Assembly (NCBI GenBank): GCA_024103515.1
Contig: JAGGIK010000007.1
Span: forward strand, 1-64,000
DNA: 64,000 nucleotides
Direction: 5' to 3'
Source: Snodgrassella sp.
GTDB lineage: Bacteria > Pseudomonadota > Gammaproteobacteria > Burkholderiales > Neisseriaceae
This document shows positions 32,549-41,947 of this stretch, one piece after another. The position numbers were made by a program, and so were the translations under genes. The notes below the pieces were generated by a model. The model was given only the letters and a program-made list of their open reading frames with translations. It did not search any database and had not been told where the DNA came from. Numbering within the stretch: the stretch's first letter is position 1; each line of letters opens with the position of its first letter.

Positions 32549-32878
32549 TTAAATTGAAGCATTGATAAACGCTTCTAATTGACTTTTACTCATAGTACCC
32601 ACTTTATTAGCTACAGCTTCGCCATTTTTAATAATCATTAAAGTCGGTATCTGACGTATGCCGAATTTGGCTGGTATTTGAGAATTCTCTTCAACATTGA
32701 TTTTGACAATTTTTAATTTTTCGCGATATTCTGGTGCCAAATTCTCCAGAATTGGAGCAATCATTTTGCAAGGTGCGCACCAAGGTGCCCAAAAATCCAG
32801 TAAAACAGGTAATTGAGATTGTAAAACTTCTTTTTCAAAGTCCGCATCGGATATATTTAAAATCAAATCATGACTCAT
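32549..32878 (-). CDS. trxA: Thioredoxin 1
   Basis: This is a small dithiol oxidoreductase of 109 residues that reduces cytoplasmic disulfides with electrons from thioredoxin reductase. The active site is WAPWCAPCK (about 30-38; CAPC rather than the common CGPC). The cis-Pro motif is IRQIPTLMII, and FWAPWC and NGEAVANKVG are in the expected places. The Ala in CxxC is a modest variation also seen in some proteobacterial thioredoxins and may shift redox potential. It has GGAAACC upstream of the ATG and stands alone. Confidence 0.95.
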   Translation of the reverse strand: MSHDLILNISDADFEKEVLQSQLPVLLDFWAPWCAPCKMIAPILENLAPEYREKLKIVKINVEENSQIPAKFGIRQIPTLMIIKNGEAVANKVGTMSKSQLEAFINASI

Positions 32879-33184
32879 CTTGGTTTCCTTTTACATTATG
32901 AGAATACAGTTATAAAATATCGATTTTCAACATTATTACAAGTTAAGCATACCGCAAAATCAATTCAGACTCATCATTCTTTAGTAGCGAGATGAGATAT
33001 TTTTCAATAAATATCTTATATTTACCGATAATTTTGCTTAACATGAATAGCATCAATACAATTATTTAAGCAGCTATATAATATTGCATGATATCAAATA
33101 CAAAATGACTAATATTTTAACATCAGTCAAAAATCCATGCCATTATCTTTAAAGCAATGATGTACCTGAACGCCTAGATGATTT
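32879..33184. other. Intergenic region between metZ and trxA
   Basis: These 306 AT-rich bases contain the trxA promoter region. No gene or clear terminator is seen. Confidence 0.35.
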
Positions 33185-34366
33185 CTATAGCATTGTATTT
33201 AATGCCTGTGCAAGATCTTCCTTTAAATCGTCCGCATGTTCTAGTCCAATTGATAAGCGAATCAAACCAGGCTGGATCCCTGCTTCCAACTTTTTTTCTG
33301 CTGTCATACGACCATGAGTAGTTGTCCATGGATGGGTAATTGTCGATTTAACATCACCAAGATTGGCTGTTTTACTGAATAAGGATACGCTATCAATTAG
33401 CTGCCAGGCCATCTGCTCACCACCGTTAATTTCAAAAGCCACCACAATTCCCCCTCCCAATTGCTGCTTTTGCACTAAATCTTTTTGCCGATGCTGGGCT
33501 AATCCAGTGTAGTGTACATGTACTACCTGGGGATGTGTGGACAAAAACTGTGCTATCTGTAAAGCATTTGCACATTGTTTTTCCATTCTTACATATAGCG
33601 TTTCCAAACCACTTAAAAGTACCCACGCATTAAACGGAGACAGAACTTCCCCGGTAGTGCGCACATGTAAATAAATTTTATTGATGAGTGATTGATTACC
33701 GCATATTACACCACCCATTACTCGCCCTTGCCCATCAATAGCTTTTGTAGCGGATTGTACAGTTAAATCAGCGCCCCAACATAAAGGCTGCTGCAATGCC
33801 GGCGAAAGAAAACTATTGTCAACCACCAGTAAGGCATGATGATTATGAGCTATTTGCGCCAATTTCTCGATATCGGCCAACTCATTTAAGGGATTAGACG
33901 GAGATTCCAGAAACAGCATTTTCGTATTATGCTTTAAGGCTCCAATCCATTCATCAGTATCAGTTTGACTAACAAAAGAAACTTCAATGCCATACTCAGG
34001 CAGGATATTGGTTAATAAACCCACTGTCGTACCAAAAAGACTTTTACTGGCCACAATATGATCGCCCGATTTCAGTAAAGCCAGTAAAACCGCATTGATT
34101 GCAGCCATCCCTGATGATGTAGCCAAACCAGCTTCACCATGCTCAAGTTGAGCAACTCGTGTTTGAAATGCTGTTACTGTAGGATTACTGGTCCGGGTAT
34201 ACGTATATCCGGTGGTTGTGCCGGCAAAAAGTGCCTCTCCTTCCTGTGCACTGTCAAACATAAAACTGCTGGTTAGAAATAGCGCTGAATTATGTTCATT
34301 AAAATCAGTTTGCTCTTTAGCGCCTCGGATGGCAAGCGTTTCAGGATGTAATGGCAATGTAGACAT
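33185..34366 (-). CDS. metZ: O-succinylhomoserine sulfhydrylase
   Basis: MetZ makes homocysteine directly from O-succinylhomoserine and sulfide in methionine synthesis, bypassing cystathionine. The 393-residue PLP enzyme of the Cys/Met-metabolism family has the substrate/PLP loop GYTYTRTSNPT, GLATSSGMAAI, the Asp in VVDNSFLSPALQQP and the Schiff-base Lys208 in QSATKAIDGQGR. The DGQGR sequence after the lysine and overall similarity favour MetZ over MetB or MetC. The gene is transcribed alone on the minus strand. Specificity is inferred from family resemblance. Confidence 0.92.
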   Translation of the reverse strand: MSTLPLHPETLAIRGAKEQTDFNEHNSALFLTSSFMFDSAQEGEALFAGTTTGYTYTRTSNPTVTAFQTRVAQLEHGEAGLATSSGMAAINAVLLALLKSGDHIVASKSLFGTTVGLLTNILPEYGIEVSFVSQTDTDEWIGALKHNTKMLFLESPSNPLNELADIEKLAQIAHNHHALLVVDNSFLSPALQQPLCWGADLTVQSATKAIDGQGRVMGGVICGNQSLINKIYLHVRTTGEVLSPFNAWVLLSGLETLYVRMEKQCANALQIAQFLSTHPQVVHVHYTGLAQHRQKDLVQKQQLGGGIVVAFEINGGEQMAWQLIDSVSLFSKTANLGDVKSTITHPWTTTHGRMTAEKKLEAGIQPGLIRLSIGLEHADDLKEDLAQALNTML

Positions 34367-34587
34367 GGTGACTATTAAAAAAACTGATTGAGAATTAGAT
34401 TAAAGAATTGTGCTCTTTTTTTACCCATGATGCAAATAAGTAAACTTGCCGAAAGCGACAGTCAGTTGACTACTTATTTTTTAATATTAGACATTACAAC
34501 TTAAATGACCACTTATTATCTTTGATAGGTTGGCGATATGGACACATTTGATTTTGATTAATCAACTATTATTAGATTAAATATCAT

Positions 34588-34614
34588 AAAATGCTTATTG
34601 ATAATAAGCATAGT
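34588..34614 (-). terminator. Hairpin downstream of the 103-codon frame
   Basis: Perfect 9-base arms ATGCTTATT (34591-34599) and AATAAGCAT (34603-34611) with a 3-base loop are followed on the minus strand by TTTATGATATTT. This is a weak intrinsic terminator, about 30 bases beyond the stop at 34642. Confidence 0.4.
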
Positions 34615-34641
34615 TTAATTATTTTGATTAATTTTCTACGC

Positions 34642-34887
34642 CTACACAGACCTATTACTTATCTTTGTTTCTAACAACAAGTTAATTCTATGTTTTAAAG
34701 TATTATCATTATATGGATTACGATTTGGAAAATTTTTATTCTCATCGTGAGGGACATTTTCTACAATCACACTATTCAAATCAATTAATTTTATATAATT
34801 TAAGAACAACACATTTATGTAGGATATCCTCGCGTTGTGGGCAATAACTAGAAAAATTACAGCTATAAATATATATATAATCAACAT
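34642..34887 (-). CDS. Doubtful small membrane protein
   Basis: A minus-strand frame runs from a TTG at 34953, but its first 20 codons are the complement of an IS481-like relic, so that start is not credible. From the ATG at 34887 it would encode about 81 residues, with one transmembrane segment (LIIYIFIAVIFLVIAHNA) and a polar Asn-rich tail. A hairpin terminator lies just beyond the stop, which gives mild support. No family is recognised and the ribosome site is poor. It may be non-coding. Confidence 0.25.
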   Translation of the reverse strand: MLIIYIFIAVIFLVIAHNARISYINVLFLNYIKLIDLNSVIVENVPHDENKNFPNRNPYNDNTLKHRINLLLETKISNRSV

Positions 34888-34919
34888 TTTCTCACAAATA
34901 AAACTTATTACAGCTATAT

Positions 34920-35622
34920 TATAAAGAAAAATAATCTTCACCAACTTGACCAAGCTTTGTATAACCAGTCATCCAATCATTTATAAGGTACAAAAAAACC
35001 AGATTAAAACTGTTTACCCTTCGTAAGCAGTAAAACGGACTTAATAAAACCATGAGTTATAGCATTTAACGTCTGCTTAATGATGAAAAATCCATTGAAG
35101 ATCAATTAAGATGTTAAACTTAACGCGCTAACAAATCGATCTGGGCGAAATATACCTGTAAACACCCAGTATGTACCTTTACATTAAAGACACGATAAGG
35201 CAGCGGAGCAAAGCGCGTATTGCTTGGTCAGCATTAATGCTACGTGAACCATACGCGGGCATTGATGGGATTAATCTTTTTTTGGCGTAGCACGGTTTCG
35301 ACAAAACGATGTATGAGCCCAATGAACTTTCAGTATTAAATAAATTTATGCCGATAGCCGGCGTGAATGTCTGCAAATTGGCGAACATCAATTGCTTGAG
35401 ACGTGCGCTAAACATCGAATTAATTAACAATTCAATAAGGCCAGCTGCCTACAAACAAATGGGAAAGCAGAAAGAGAGACAAACTTTACCGCACAGGTGG
35501 CCTAAACCGCACATATTCAAAGATACACAAGTTAAAAACAAAAGTTTAAGCGATTTATTAATTCCTACAGCACTGTCAAGCCATATAAGGCAATTTGCAG
35601 TGAATTGCCTTATATATTTTAA
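34920..35622 (+). pseudogene. Decayed IS481-like transposase (copy B)
   Basis: On the plus strand several frames together reproduce the IS481-like transposase of copies A and C. There is an N-terminal helix-turn-helix (LTKLCITSHPIIYK), KTMSYSI..EKSIEDQLR, then the C-terminal core LLETCAKHRINQQFNKAS, QTNGKAER and FKRFINSYSTVKPYK, ending at a TAA near 35620. There are many frameshifts and stops, and the central DDE region is hard to follow. Open frames of 80-105 codons seen here on either strand are shadows of this relic. Orientation is opposite to copy C, and yaaA and tRNA-Ser lie between them. Confidence 0.65.
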
Positions 35623-35732
35623 GTGATTATTTATGTTGTGCGGTTAAAATTAGCTGACGCATATCTGCACTTAAATACATTAAAATAATTTTTAATTTGT
35701 GGTTACATCTACTGTTCGTTTTGCTCGCTAGT

Positions 35733-35783
35733 CTGAACACCAATAGATGTCTAGGCTATAATTTGTTCCTATACTAATAGGAA
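35733..35783 (+). promoter_or_regulatory. yaaA promoter with palindrome at the start site
   Basis: A consensus -10 TATAAT (35757-35762) has a poor -35 (CTGAAC, 35733-35738, 18-base spacer). A perfect 7-base inverted repeat TTCCTAT-acta-ATAGGAA (35766-35783) sits at the expected transcription start, a position typical of repressor operators. The regulator is unknown. Confidence 0.4.
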
Positions 35784-35854
35784 GTAAAAGCAAACGCCCT
35801 ACTAAAATTATCAGTCAACAAACTGTAACTGTACATCATCGTTAAAGGAAAAAA

Positions 35855-36637
35855 ATGTTTTTTGTCTTATCACCAGCTAAAAACCTAAATACCAAAGCAC
35901 AAAATCGTACTTCAAAATTCACCCAACCCCAATTGCTTGAAGAAACCAAACAATTGATTCCGTTGTTAAAGCAATTGGCTCCACATGAATTGGCAAAATT
36001 ACTGGGTATTTCCGATAAATTGGCGCTACTGAATACTGACCGATATCATCATTGGCACTTACCTTTTACGCCTGACAATGCTACTCAGGCAATATATTTG
36101 TTTAATGGAGATGTGTATACCGGTTTAGAAGCAACAACATTAGACAACAAAGCCATAAACTATATACAGCAACATACCGCCATCTTATCCGGATTATATG
36201 GCTTATTAAAACCATTAGATCTGATCCAACCATATCGTTTAGAAATGGGAATCAAACTGGCTAATAAAAAAGGCCAAGACCTTTATGAATTCTGGGGTAA
36301 TACTATTACTGTCGCGATAGAACAAAATATGCAGGCATCGGGAGATACTGTTTTAATCAATCTTGCCTCTCAGGAATACTTCAGGTCAATAAAACAGCAG
36401 CAACTATCGTCCCCGGTTATTACTCCTATTTTCAAAGACCAGAAAAACGGTCAATACAAAACAATTAGTTTTTATGCCAAGCGCGCGCGAGGGTTGTTTA
36501 TGCGCTTTGCTGCTGTGAATCAGCTAACAAATCCGGAGCAGCTAAAAGATTTTGATTATTCAGGTTATTATTTTGACAAGGCCTCTTCAACCGCAAAGGA
36601 ATGGGTATATTTACGCGATGAAAATGCAGTTAGCTAA
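35855..36637 (+). CDS. yaaA: YaaA family peroxide stress protein (UPF0246)
   Basis: YaaA lowers free intracellular iron and so limits peroxide damage to DNA and proteins. In E. coli it belongs to the OxyR regulon and binds DNA. The 260-residue protein begins FFVLSPAKNLN and contains the family motifs FNGDVYTGLEA, LSGLYGLLKPLDLIQPYRLEMG and LINLASQEYF, ending KRARGLFMRF. AAAGGAAA precedes the ATG. It is flanked by a decayed transposase and by tRNA-Ser. Regulation by peroxide is plausible but no clear OxyR site is seen. Confidence 0.93.
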   Translation: MFFVLSPAKNLNTKAQNRTSKFTQPQLLEETKQLIPLLKQLAPHELAKLLGISDKLALLNTDRYHHWHLPFTPDNATQAIYLFNGDVYTGLEATTLDNKAINYIQQHTAILSGLYGLLKPLDLIQPYRLEMGIKLANKKGQDLYEFWGNTITVAIEQNMQASGDTVLINLASQEYFRSIKQQQLSSPVITPIFKDQKNGQYKTISFYAKRARGLFMRFAAVNQLTNPEQLKDFDYSGYYFDKASSTAKEWVYLRDENAVS

Positions 36638-36699
36638 ATTATTTTAAATAAAAAAATAATTACTTAGCTCATAATCGAAAATTTGTATTACTAAAAAGC

Positions 36700-36728
36700 T
36701 TGGCAAAAACCTAATTTTCGTCTAATAT
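36700..36728 (+). promoter_or_regulatory. Promoter of tRNA-Ser
   Basis: -35 TTGGCA (36700-36705), a 17-base spacer and -10 TAATAT (36723-36728), 18 bases before the mature tRNA. Confidence 0.65.
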
Positions 36729-36745
36729 CTGACTTCTTCAAAGAC

Positions 36746-36836
<91 letters not shown>

Positions 36837-37439
36837 ATCTATTTTATCATTTCATACACTTATCTAAATATCATAAAAATTATCTATATTAATTAAGATT
36901 ATTTGTTTTTATACATGTTTAATTTCATTTAAATACATTCAAATCTTTTTGGTATTTATTTAGTATTTCATGAGCAGATACCCTTTAATGCCAAGCTAAA
37001 AGTAGCAACTTCCATTACAGTAATATTTACCTAAGTAAAATCATCACACTCCTAACAACATACTTTATGGAGGAGTTGAACTTCGGATTTCGCTGACTAC
37101 TGTCCAATCGTGCCCCAAGCTATAATCGTTTAATCGACAATAAAATAGATACATTCACACTAGAGCTAGAGCTTACATTGTCACTTCCGCAGGTATGGCA
37201 GTTGTGAAAAGAGACTCAAAATACAATTTTAAAAAGCCAAAATATCTGCTATTATTCCAGCAAAAAATTATTTTAAGAATAGGCTGCTGATTGGTATGGC
37301 GGTTGTTGCCAATATGCTTCAAGTAATTATGCTATTAAAGTATTATCTACCAAGACTTAGATTGAATACCGCTGCTAATAAGCTCCGCTCATTGGCTAAA
37401 ATTTGTTGCATAAAGTGCAGGAAAAAACCGGGTTGTTTA
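36837..37439. other. Gene-less stretch next to tRNA-Ser
   Basis: There is no intact gene. A plus-strand frame at about 37275-37460 (NMLQVIMLLKYYLPRLRLNTAANKLRSLAK..) is open for some 60 codons but is unrecognised and runs into the transposase relic. The 3' end of the tRNA is not repeated nearby, so an integrated element using this tRNA is not supported. Confidence 0.35.
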
Positions 37440-38070
37440 CACTTCATGGTTCAAATAATTTTCTAAAAACTCATAAGGTTTTTCCCAAAAATTACCTTAT
37501 GGGGTTAACTGTATTATTGTAGTTAATCAATCGTTTAAGCTTTTATTGTCTATCTTTTGAATCGCTAAATATTTGCTGGTTATGCCCCATTTCTATTAAA
37601 ATTCGTATTACTCTTTCGGTTTTTCCATTCGTTTGGGGACAGGCTGGTTTAGTGAATTTCTAATTGATGCGATAGTTATGACACGTTTTAACCAATAGTT
37701 GTTCACTTGTTCCTTGGTATTCATTGCCGCATAGAGCTGGCGTGAACAATCAGCAATACCAACGAATAAATACTCGCGCGTCTTTTGTTGGGTTTCGTTG
37801 TTCAGTAAAGGTTAAAATTTGGTGTCGATATGTAGCACTTTATCCGGATCGGTTTGGTTATCGTGTGTAGTTTGTCGTCTTAATTTATCTTCAATAGGCT
37901 TTTCAACTTTAACCAGACTTTTAATGCCATAACTAATGGTTTTATAAGGTTCGTTCTTACTGACTAAAGGTACAAAAAGTTTCAATCGGGCTTTTTAGTC
38001 CATTATAAATGGTCGGACGACTGTCCATAAAGCATTTGCTAAAAGGTGGCGGTTAATCCTGTCACCTACT
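37440..38070 (-). pseudogene. Decayed IS481-like transposase (copy C)
   Basis: This minus-strand relic is homologous to copies A and B. It shows VPLVSKNEPYKTISYGIKSLVKVEKPIEDKLRR, then VLHIDTKF with the first catalytic Asp, then REYLFVGIADCSR, KFTKPACPQTN, KLKRLINYNNTVNP and a C terminus that resembles GKTPYEFLENY after frame correction (strings joined across frames). Stops occur throughout, and part of the catalytic core is deleted between the two halves. It directly abuts an IS256-like relic at about 38075. Confidence 0.7.
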
Positions 38071-38075
38071 TCTAT

Positions 38076-39130
38076 ACTAAACTGACCAACTGCCTATTTC
38101 AATGCCGAATAGGCATTGTCCATTTTTGCAGCTGCCCCATCACTAAATAGAGTACTTTTTAACGGATTCATTCGTTGGGAACTTTTTTGTTTCTTAATAG
38201 CATGACGAATCCCACTATTCAATGACTCTATAGTATTGATGGTATAAATCGCTATCTCAATATTGTTTGAATATGCAAATAATGTGCTCAGATGGTTCCT
38301 ATTTATACGTTAAGTCTGACTAAAATAACCGCTAATGTTCCCAACAAAATTCAAAGTGGTCAATGCCTGTAAGGCTTCCTTCTCTATCAATGCCTGCTAA
38401 ATAGTCTTTAAATCTTTGCGTATTGCTTTGTCAGCTTACCAACGGTCCTATTTAAACTGTTGTCTACTTTATGGATAATGCCAAGTTAAATTGTGGTTTC
38501 AGGACAAACCGCATTCATGGCATTCGGAAATTTTTTAGTTCACCAACACATGCATTAAAATATTTTCGACCCCTGAATTTTTAAATTCCCTTGGCATCAA
38601 TAACCACAACTTTGCTCCTTCATTTGTTGTCATCCATAAGCTCAATAGCTCTTTTAACCATCCTATAAAAGTTATCAAGTGTCTGTTTTGCCATGCAATA
38701 ACTGGTTCTATGACGAAATCGGTTACTTTTGATACTAGGCGCGGTGAGATAGCAACAGCATCTGCCGATTTTAATGTGACGGTGATTTGTTAAGTAGTAA
38801 TACTCTTGGCATAGAGAAACAGAAACTAGCTTGATTTTATCGATTCGAGTTTGGTATTTTTTAATTAACCTAGATTCAAAGTAACTCCTCCGTCTTGAGC
38901 AATTGCTAGCTTTTATTCTGCATCATCACTCATCAGCGTGCTCTTGGGTAACGATTGCGAGATTATTACAATATTTCTATTGATGTTTCTTATCACCTAA
39001 AGACACAACTTTGGCTTCATTTAAAGCAGTTTCAATTATCCAATTATGCATAAATCGAGTTTCATTCACCTAAATCCTGTTAAGGTTTTAGACCTTGAGC
39101 CAGCTCCGTTGCTATTTCACTTGGCCTTTT
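38076..39130 (-). pseudogene. Decayed IS256-family (mutator type) transposase
   Basis: On the minus strand the pieces follow the IS256 order. The N-terminal EAKVVSL region comes first, then ESRLIKKYQTRIDKI near 38830-38880. A deleted middle carries IAWQNRHL-like and NEGAKLWLL-like pieces. Next are GVENILMHVL, FPNAMNAVCPET and GIIHKVDNSLN, and finally IYTINTIESLNSGIR with AIKKQK, ending near IEVGD at 38080. Many stops and frameshifts, and at least one internal deletion, make it non-functional. This is the only IS256-type element seen in the window. Confidence 0.7.
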
Positions 39131-39668
39131 TCGTTCATTACTATTGACCTATTTTAGTACATAGGTAAAGTCAAAAATTTGCTTTTTTATAGAGTCACAG
39201 TCAGTATCACTTAATATATTATCAATTAATGGTACAACTATTTTTGCTAATGAAAGGGTGGCTAATACTGCACGTTACGCTTATTGGTTCCAGTTATGCT
39301 CTATATCTGTAAAAGTGGCTGCCGTAATGTTTATAATAAGCCAAAGTTACAGGATGACCAAACTTCGTTCGTGCATAATGAAACTGCTTTAAATGGACCC
39401 GAAAGTGACAGCATTGAAATATTGTTATGCAGCCAAAGTCAGTAAAGTGATGCTTCTGTATATATAACTGATCATTCAGAAAAAGTCATCCGACATAACA
39501 AAGTATTTGATATACATATTAACAGTATTCGTATTTGCCATAAGTCTGTTATTGGTAAGTGACAATCGTCCGCTAAAATATTTTCCATTTCAAAACCAGG
39601 CAATATTGATATTGTCTTTGGCAATAAATAGCGTCGCAGCTGTTACATTGCAGGATTTAATAATATAA
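39131..39668. other. Degenerate stretch, nothing recognised
   Basis: This continuation of the insertion-sequence graveyard has short plus-strand frames (for example DASVYITDHSEKVIRHNKVFD around 39440) separated by stops. It may be further remains of the broken reading frame that follows. No family is recognised. Confidence 0.3.
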
Positions 39669-40055
39669 TTCATTGTCTGTCACCGTACCAGTAGAATCTT
39701 TTCCGAGCAACTTTTTGTTGGACACGTGCACAACAAAGATATTATGCATATTCAAGCTTTATTAGTCAGCCTTCAGCTTAGTAAACAGATCAACACAATT
39801 GTCATGGTAGAGACCGGCCCCGATTAGCTGCTCTTTCAACAATGCTTAGCACCATTGAACAATTTACAATTCCATCACAGTATTGATTTATACTGTGGGA
39901 TCGTAACTGAGCAAGATATATACAGCGCTAAGCAACCAAACCAACTGTGTCTATTTAACAGACGCTCATTGGACGCCAGAACCATCTTGCCTTTCCGAAA
40001 ACTCGTTTGGTACACAAGAGCAGGTGTAAAACATTACGCTCCAGCAGCATACTGA
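39669..40055 (+). pseudogene. Remnant of an unrecognised protein gene
   Basis: One plus-strand frame stays open from 39669 to a stop at 40053-40055, apart from a single TAG at 39825-39827, for about 128 codons. It has a protein-like composition: HIQALLVSLQLSKQINTIVM, VETGPD, then NRRSLDARTILPFRKLVWYTRAG near the C terminus. There is no credible start codon with a ribosome site upstream of the TAG. It looks like the C-terminal part of a gene that lost its front end when the insertion sequences accumulated. The function is unknown and I do not recognise the family. Confidence 0.4.
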
Positions 40056-40193
40056 TCTAAACCAACATTTGCCGATCGCCTGTGGTAATTGACAAATGAA
40101 GGCTGGAGCTCAGTCTGTATGCATCAGTCAAGCCAAACTGCACAAAGATGCATTTTTTTGCCAATTATTTTACTCTTGCCGTTTAAGTACTCT

Positions 40194-41777
40194 ATGAAAT
40201 TTTTCTTTCTTAAAAGCTACGCAGTTACCTTACTTCTATTATTACTCAATAGTGTTGTGTTGATTTTTGCATTAGCTTACCCGCCCAATCCCAATCGTAT
40301 CATTGAGACATGGCTATTTTCTGTAATACTGCACCGCTATTTTCCACGTTGCTGGCATGTGTTAATGTGGTTTAGCGCTTTTCTCATTCTGTTATATCAT
40401 CCTACAGCAGTGCATTATGGTCGACCCAGTTTCGGCATCGTAGCTTCGTTGTTAAGTACTACGGCAACTGAAGCCAGTGAATACATCAGTACAATATCTT
40501 GGCAGACATATCTGATCACTATTGTACTGGCAATCATTCCATTACTGATTGTGCACTTGAGTCGCAAAACACCCCGACCTCACTGGCGCACAAGGTGGGC
40601 AATATTTTTAGTGGTGGTACTTGTAGTGATGAGTATGCAGACTGCACGCAAAGGTTATACTATCGGCGGATTTGCTCTGCGTGCACAACCAATTGAATTT
40701 TTAGCTGATGCTTATTTACAACCGCGAGCTTATTTTGCCGAACTCAATAAATTAAAAGAAGACTTAAACAAACCAGATCAATGGAATGTTACACAAACTC
40801 AGCATAAATTCAAAAACTATATATTGATTATTGGTGAGAGCGCACGAGCTGACTATCTGCATCTGTATGGGTTTAAATATCCAAATACCCCTTTTTTAGA
40901 TAGCCACGCCAATACTATCATGGATAACATGCTTTCAGCCGGTCCTAATACGCCAATATCTTTATTGCACAGTCTCACGCTAAGCGATGGGAAATTATTT
41001 ACCATTCAGAACAATATTATTACTCTGGCCAAAAAAGCGGGCATGGAAACAGTATGGCTATCTAATCAGGGAGCCTTAGGACAATATGATACTTCGATCT
41101 CAACCATTGCTTACCATGCTGATCAGAGTATATTTTTAAAAAAAACCGGCTATGATTTTGGCAAAAAAAGCTATGATGATCAGCTTATACCGCCGTTAGA
41201 AAAAGTACTAACTAACCCATTATCTGCTAATAAATCACGACTGATCGTTTTGCACATTATGGGCTCTCATCCAAATCCATGCGATCGTTTACCACAACCG
41301 CCGCACCACTACGTTGAAAATCACAACACTAATTGTTACATCGACACCATCTGGCAGACAGATCTGCTGTTAAAGCAAATTTATACAGCATTGAAAAAAA
41401 CCGGTCAGCCGTTTAGCATGTTTTACTTCAGTGATCACGGTTTAAGCCACGATAAAAACACGTATGAAAAAAACAGTTTTGTTCGTGCAAGCAGTATTCT
41501 GCGCCACAATGATCATTTTTATCAAAACTATCATATCCCTCTAGTGGTAATTAATAGTGACCAAAACACCCAAACACGGATTAAAGCACGTCGAAGCGGG
41601 CTTGAGCTTATAGATGGTGTCGCATTCTGGCTTGGTATTACCAGCCCGCAATTACTTCATAGTAAGCAATTCTTCAGCAATAGTGACAGTCAAGCAATAC
41701 ATGTATTAAACATGAACCAGCAACTGCAATCGCCAAAGCAACTTGAAAATGACCCATTGCCAGATGAATTGCGCTAG
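40194..41777 (+). CDS. Phosphoethanolamine transferase-like membrane sulfatase-fold protein
   Basis: This 527-residue inner-membrane enzyme belongs to the EptA/CptA/OpgE-type alkaline-phosphatase superfamily, which moves phosphoethanolamine from phosphatidylethanolamine to lipid A, core sugars or glucans. The N-terminal 150 residues hold several transmembrane helices. The periplasmic catalytic domain starts with GESARADYLHLYGF (about 213), the first metal site. The likely nucleophile is Thr253 in AGPNTPISLL, and FYFSDHGLSHD provides the later metal ligands. The frame is open to 40089. ATG 40194 (MKFFFLKSYAV) is chosen as the signal-like start, but its ribosome site is weak; ATG 40119 is an alternative. 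The acceptor is unknown. Confidence 0.85.
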   Translation: MKFFFLKSYAVTLLLLLLNSVVLIFALAYPPNPNRIIETWLFSVILHRYFPRCWHVLMWFSAFLILLYHPTAVHYGRPSFGIVASLLSTTATEASEYISTISWQTYLITIVLAIIPLLIVHLSRKTPRPHWRTRWAIFLVVVLVVMSMQTARKGYTIGGFALRAQPIEFLADAYLQPRAYFAELNKLKEDLNKPDQWNVTQTQHKFKNYILIIGESARADYLHLYGFKYPNTPFLDSHANTIMDNMLSAGPNTPISLLHSLTLSDGKLFTIQNNIITLAKKAGMETVWLSNQGALGQYDTSISTIAYHADQSIFLKKTGYDFGKKSYDDQLIPPLEKVLTNPLSANKSRLIVLHIMGSHPNPCDRLPQPPHHYVENHNTNCYIDTIWQTDLLLKQIYTALKKTGQPFSMFYFSDHGLSHDKNTYEKNSFVRASSILRHNDHFYQNYHIPLVVINSDQNTQTRIKARRSGLELIDGVAFWLGITSPQLLHSKQFFSNSDSQAIHVLNMNQQLQSPKQLENDPLPDELR

Positions 41778-41900
41778 CAGATTTTGATACTGATTAGATA
41801 ACCAATGAGCAATAATTTAACAATGTTATTCACATAAACTATAAGGCATTGATCTATAAGACATACAAATGTTAAATGTTCTTAATATTTAGTTACTTTT

Positions 41901-41941
41901 TTGACTTATATCAATACAAAAACTGTAAAAAAAATTATAAT
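41901..41941 (+). promoter_or_regulatory. FNR-dependent class II promoter
   Basis: TTGACTTATATCAA (41901-41914) matches the FNR consensus TTGAT-N4-ATCAA with one mismatch. A perfect -10 TATAAT lies at 41936-41941. With a start near 41948 the FNR site is centred at about -41, exactly the class II activator position. There is no good -35, as expected for an activator-dependent promoter. No ORF follows; a terminator lies 50 bases downstream. Confidence 0.65.
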
Positions 41942-41947
41942 AGTTTC

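Noticed and set aside
34543..34565. TTGATTAATCAA upstream of metZ as an FNR site
   Set aside because: The half-sites are separated by two bases rather than the four required, and there is no fitting -10.
35179..35626. Open frames of 83 (minus) and 105 (plus) codons as real genes
   Set aside because: A third frame in the same place carries IS481-type transposase motifs (QTNGKAER, RFINSYSTVKPYK), so these are shadows of a pseudogene.
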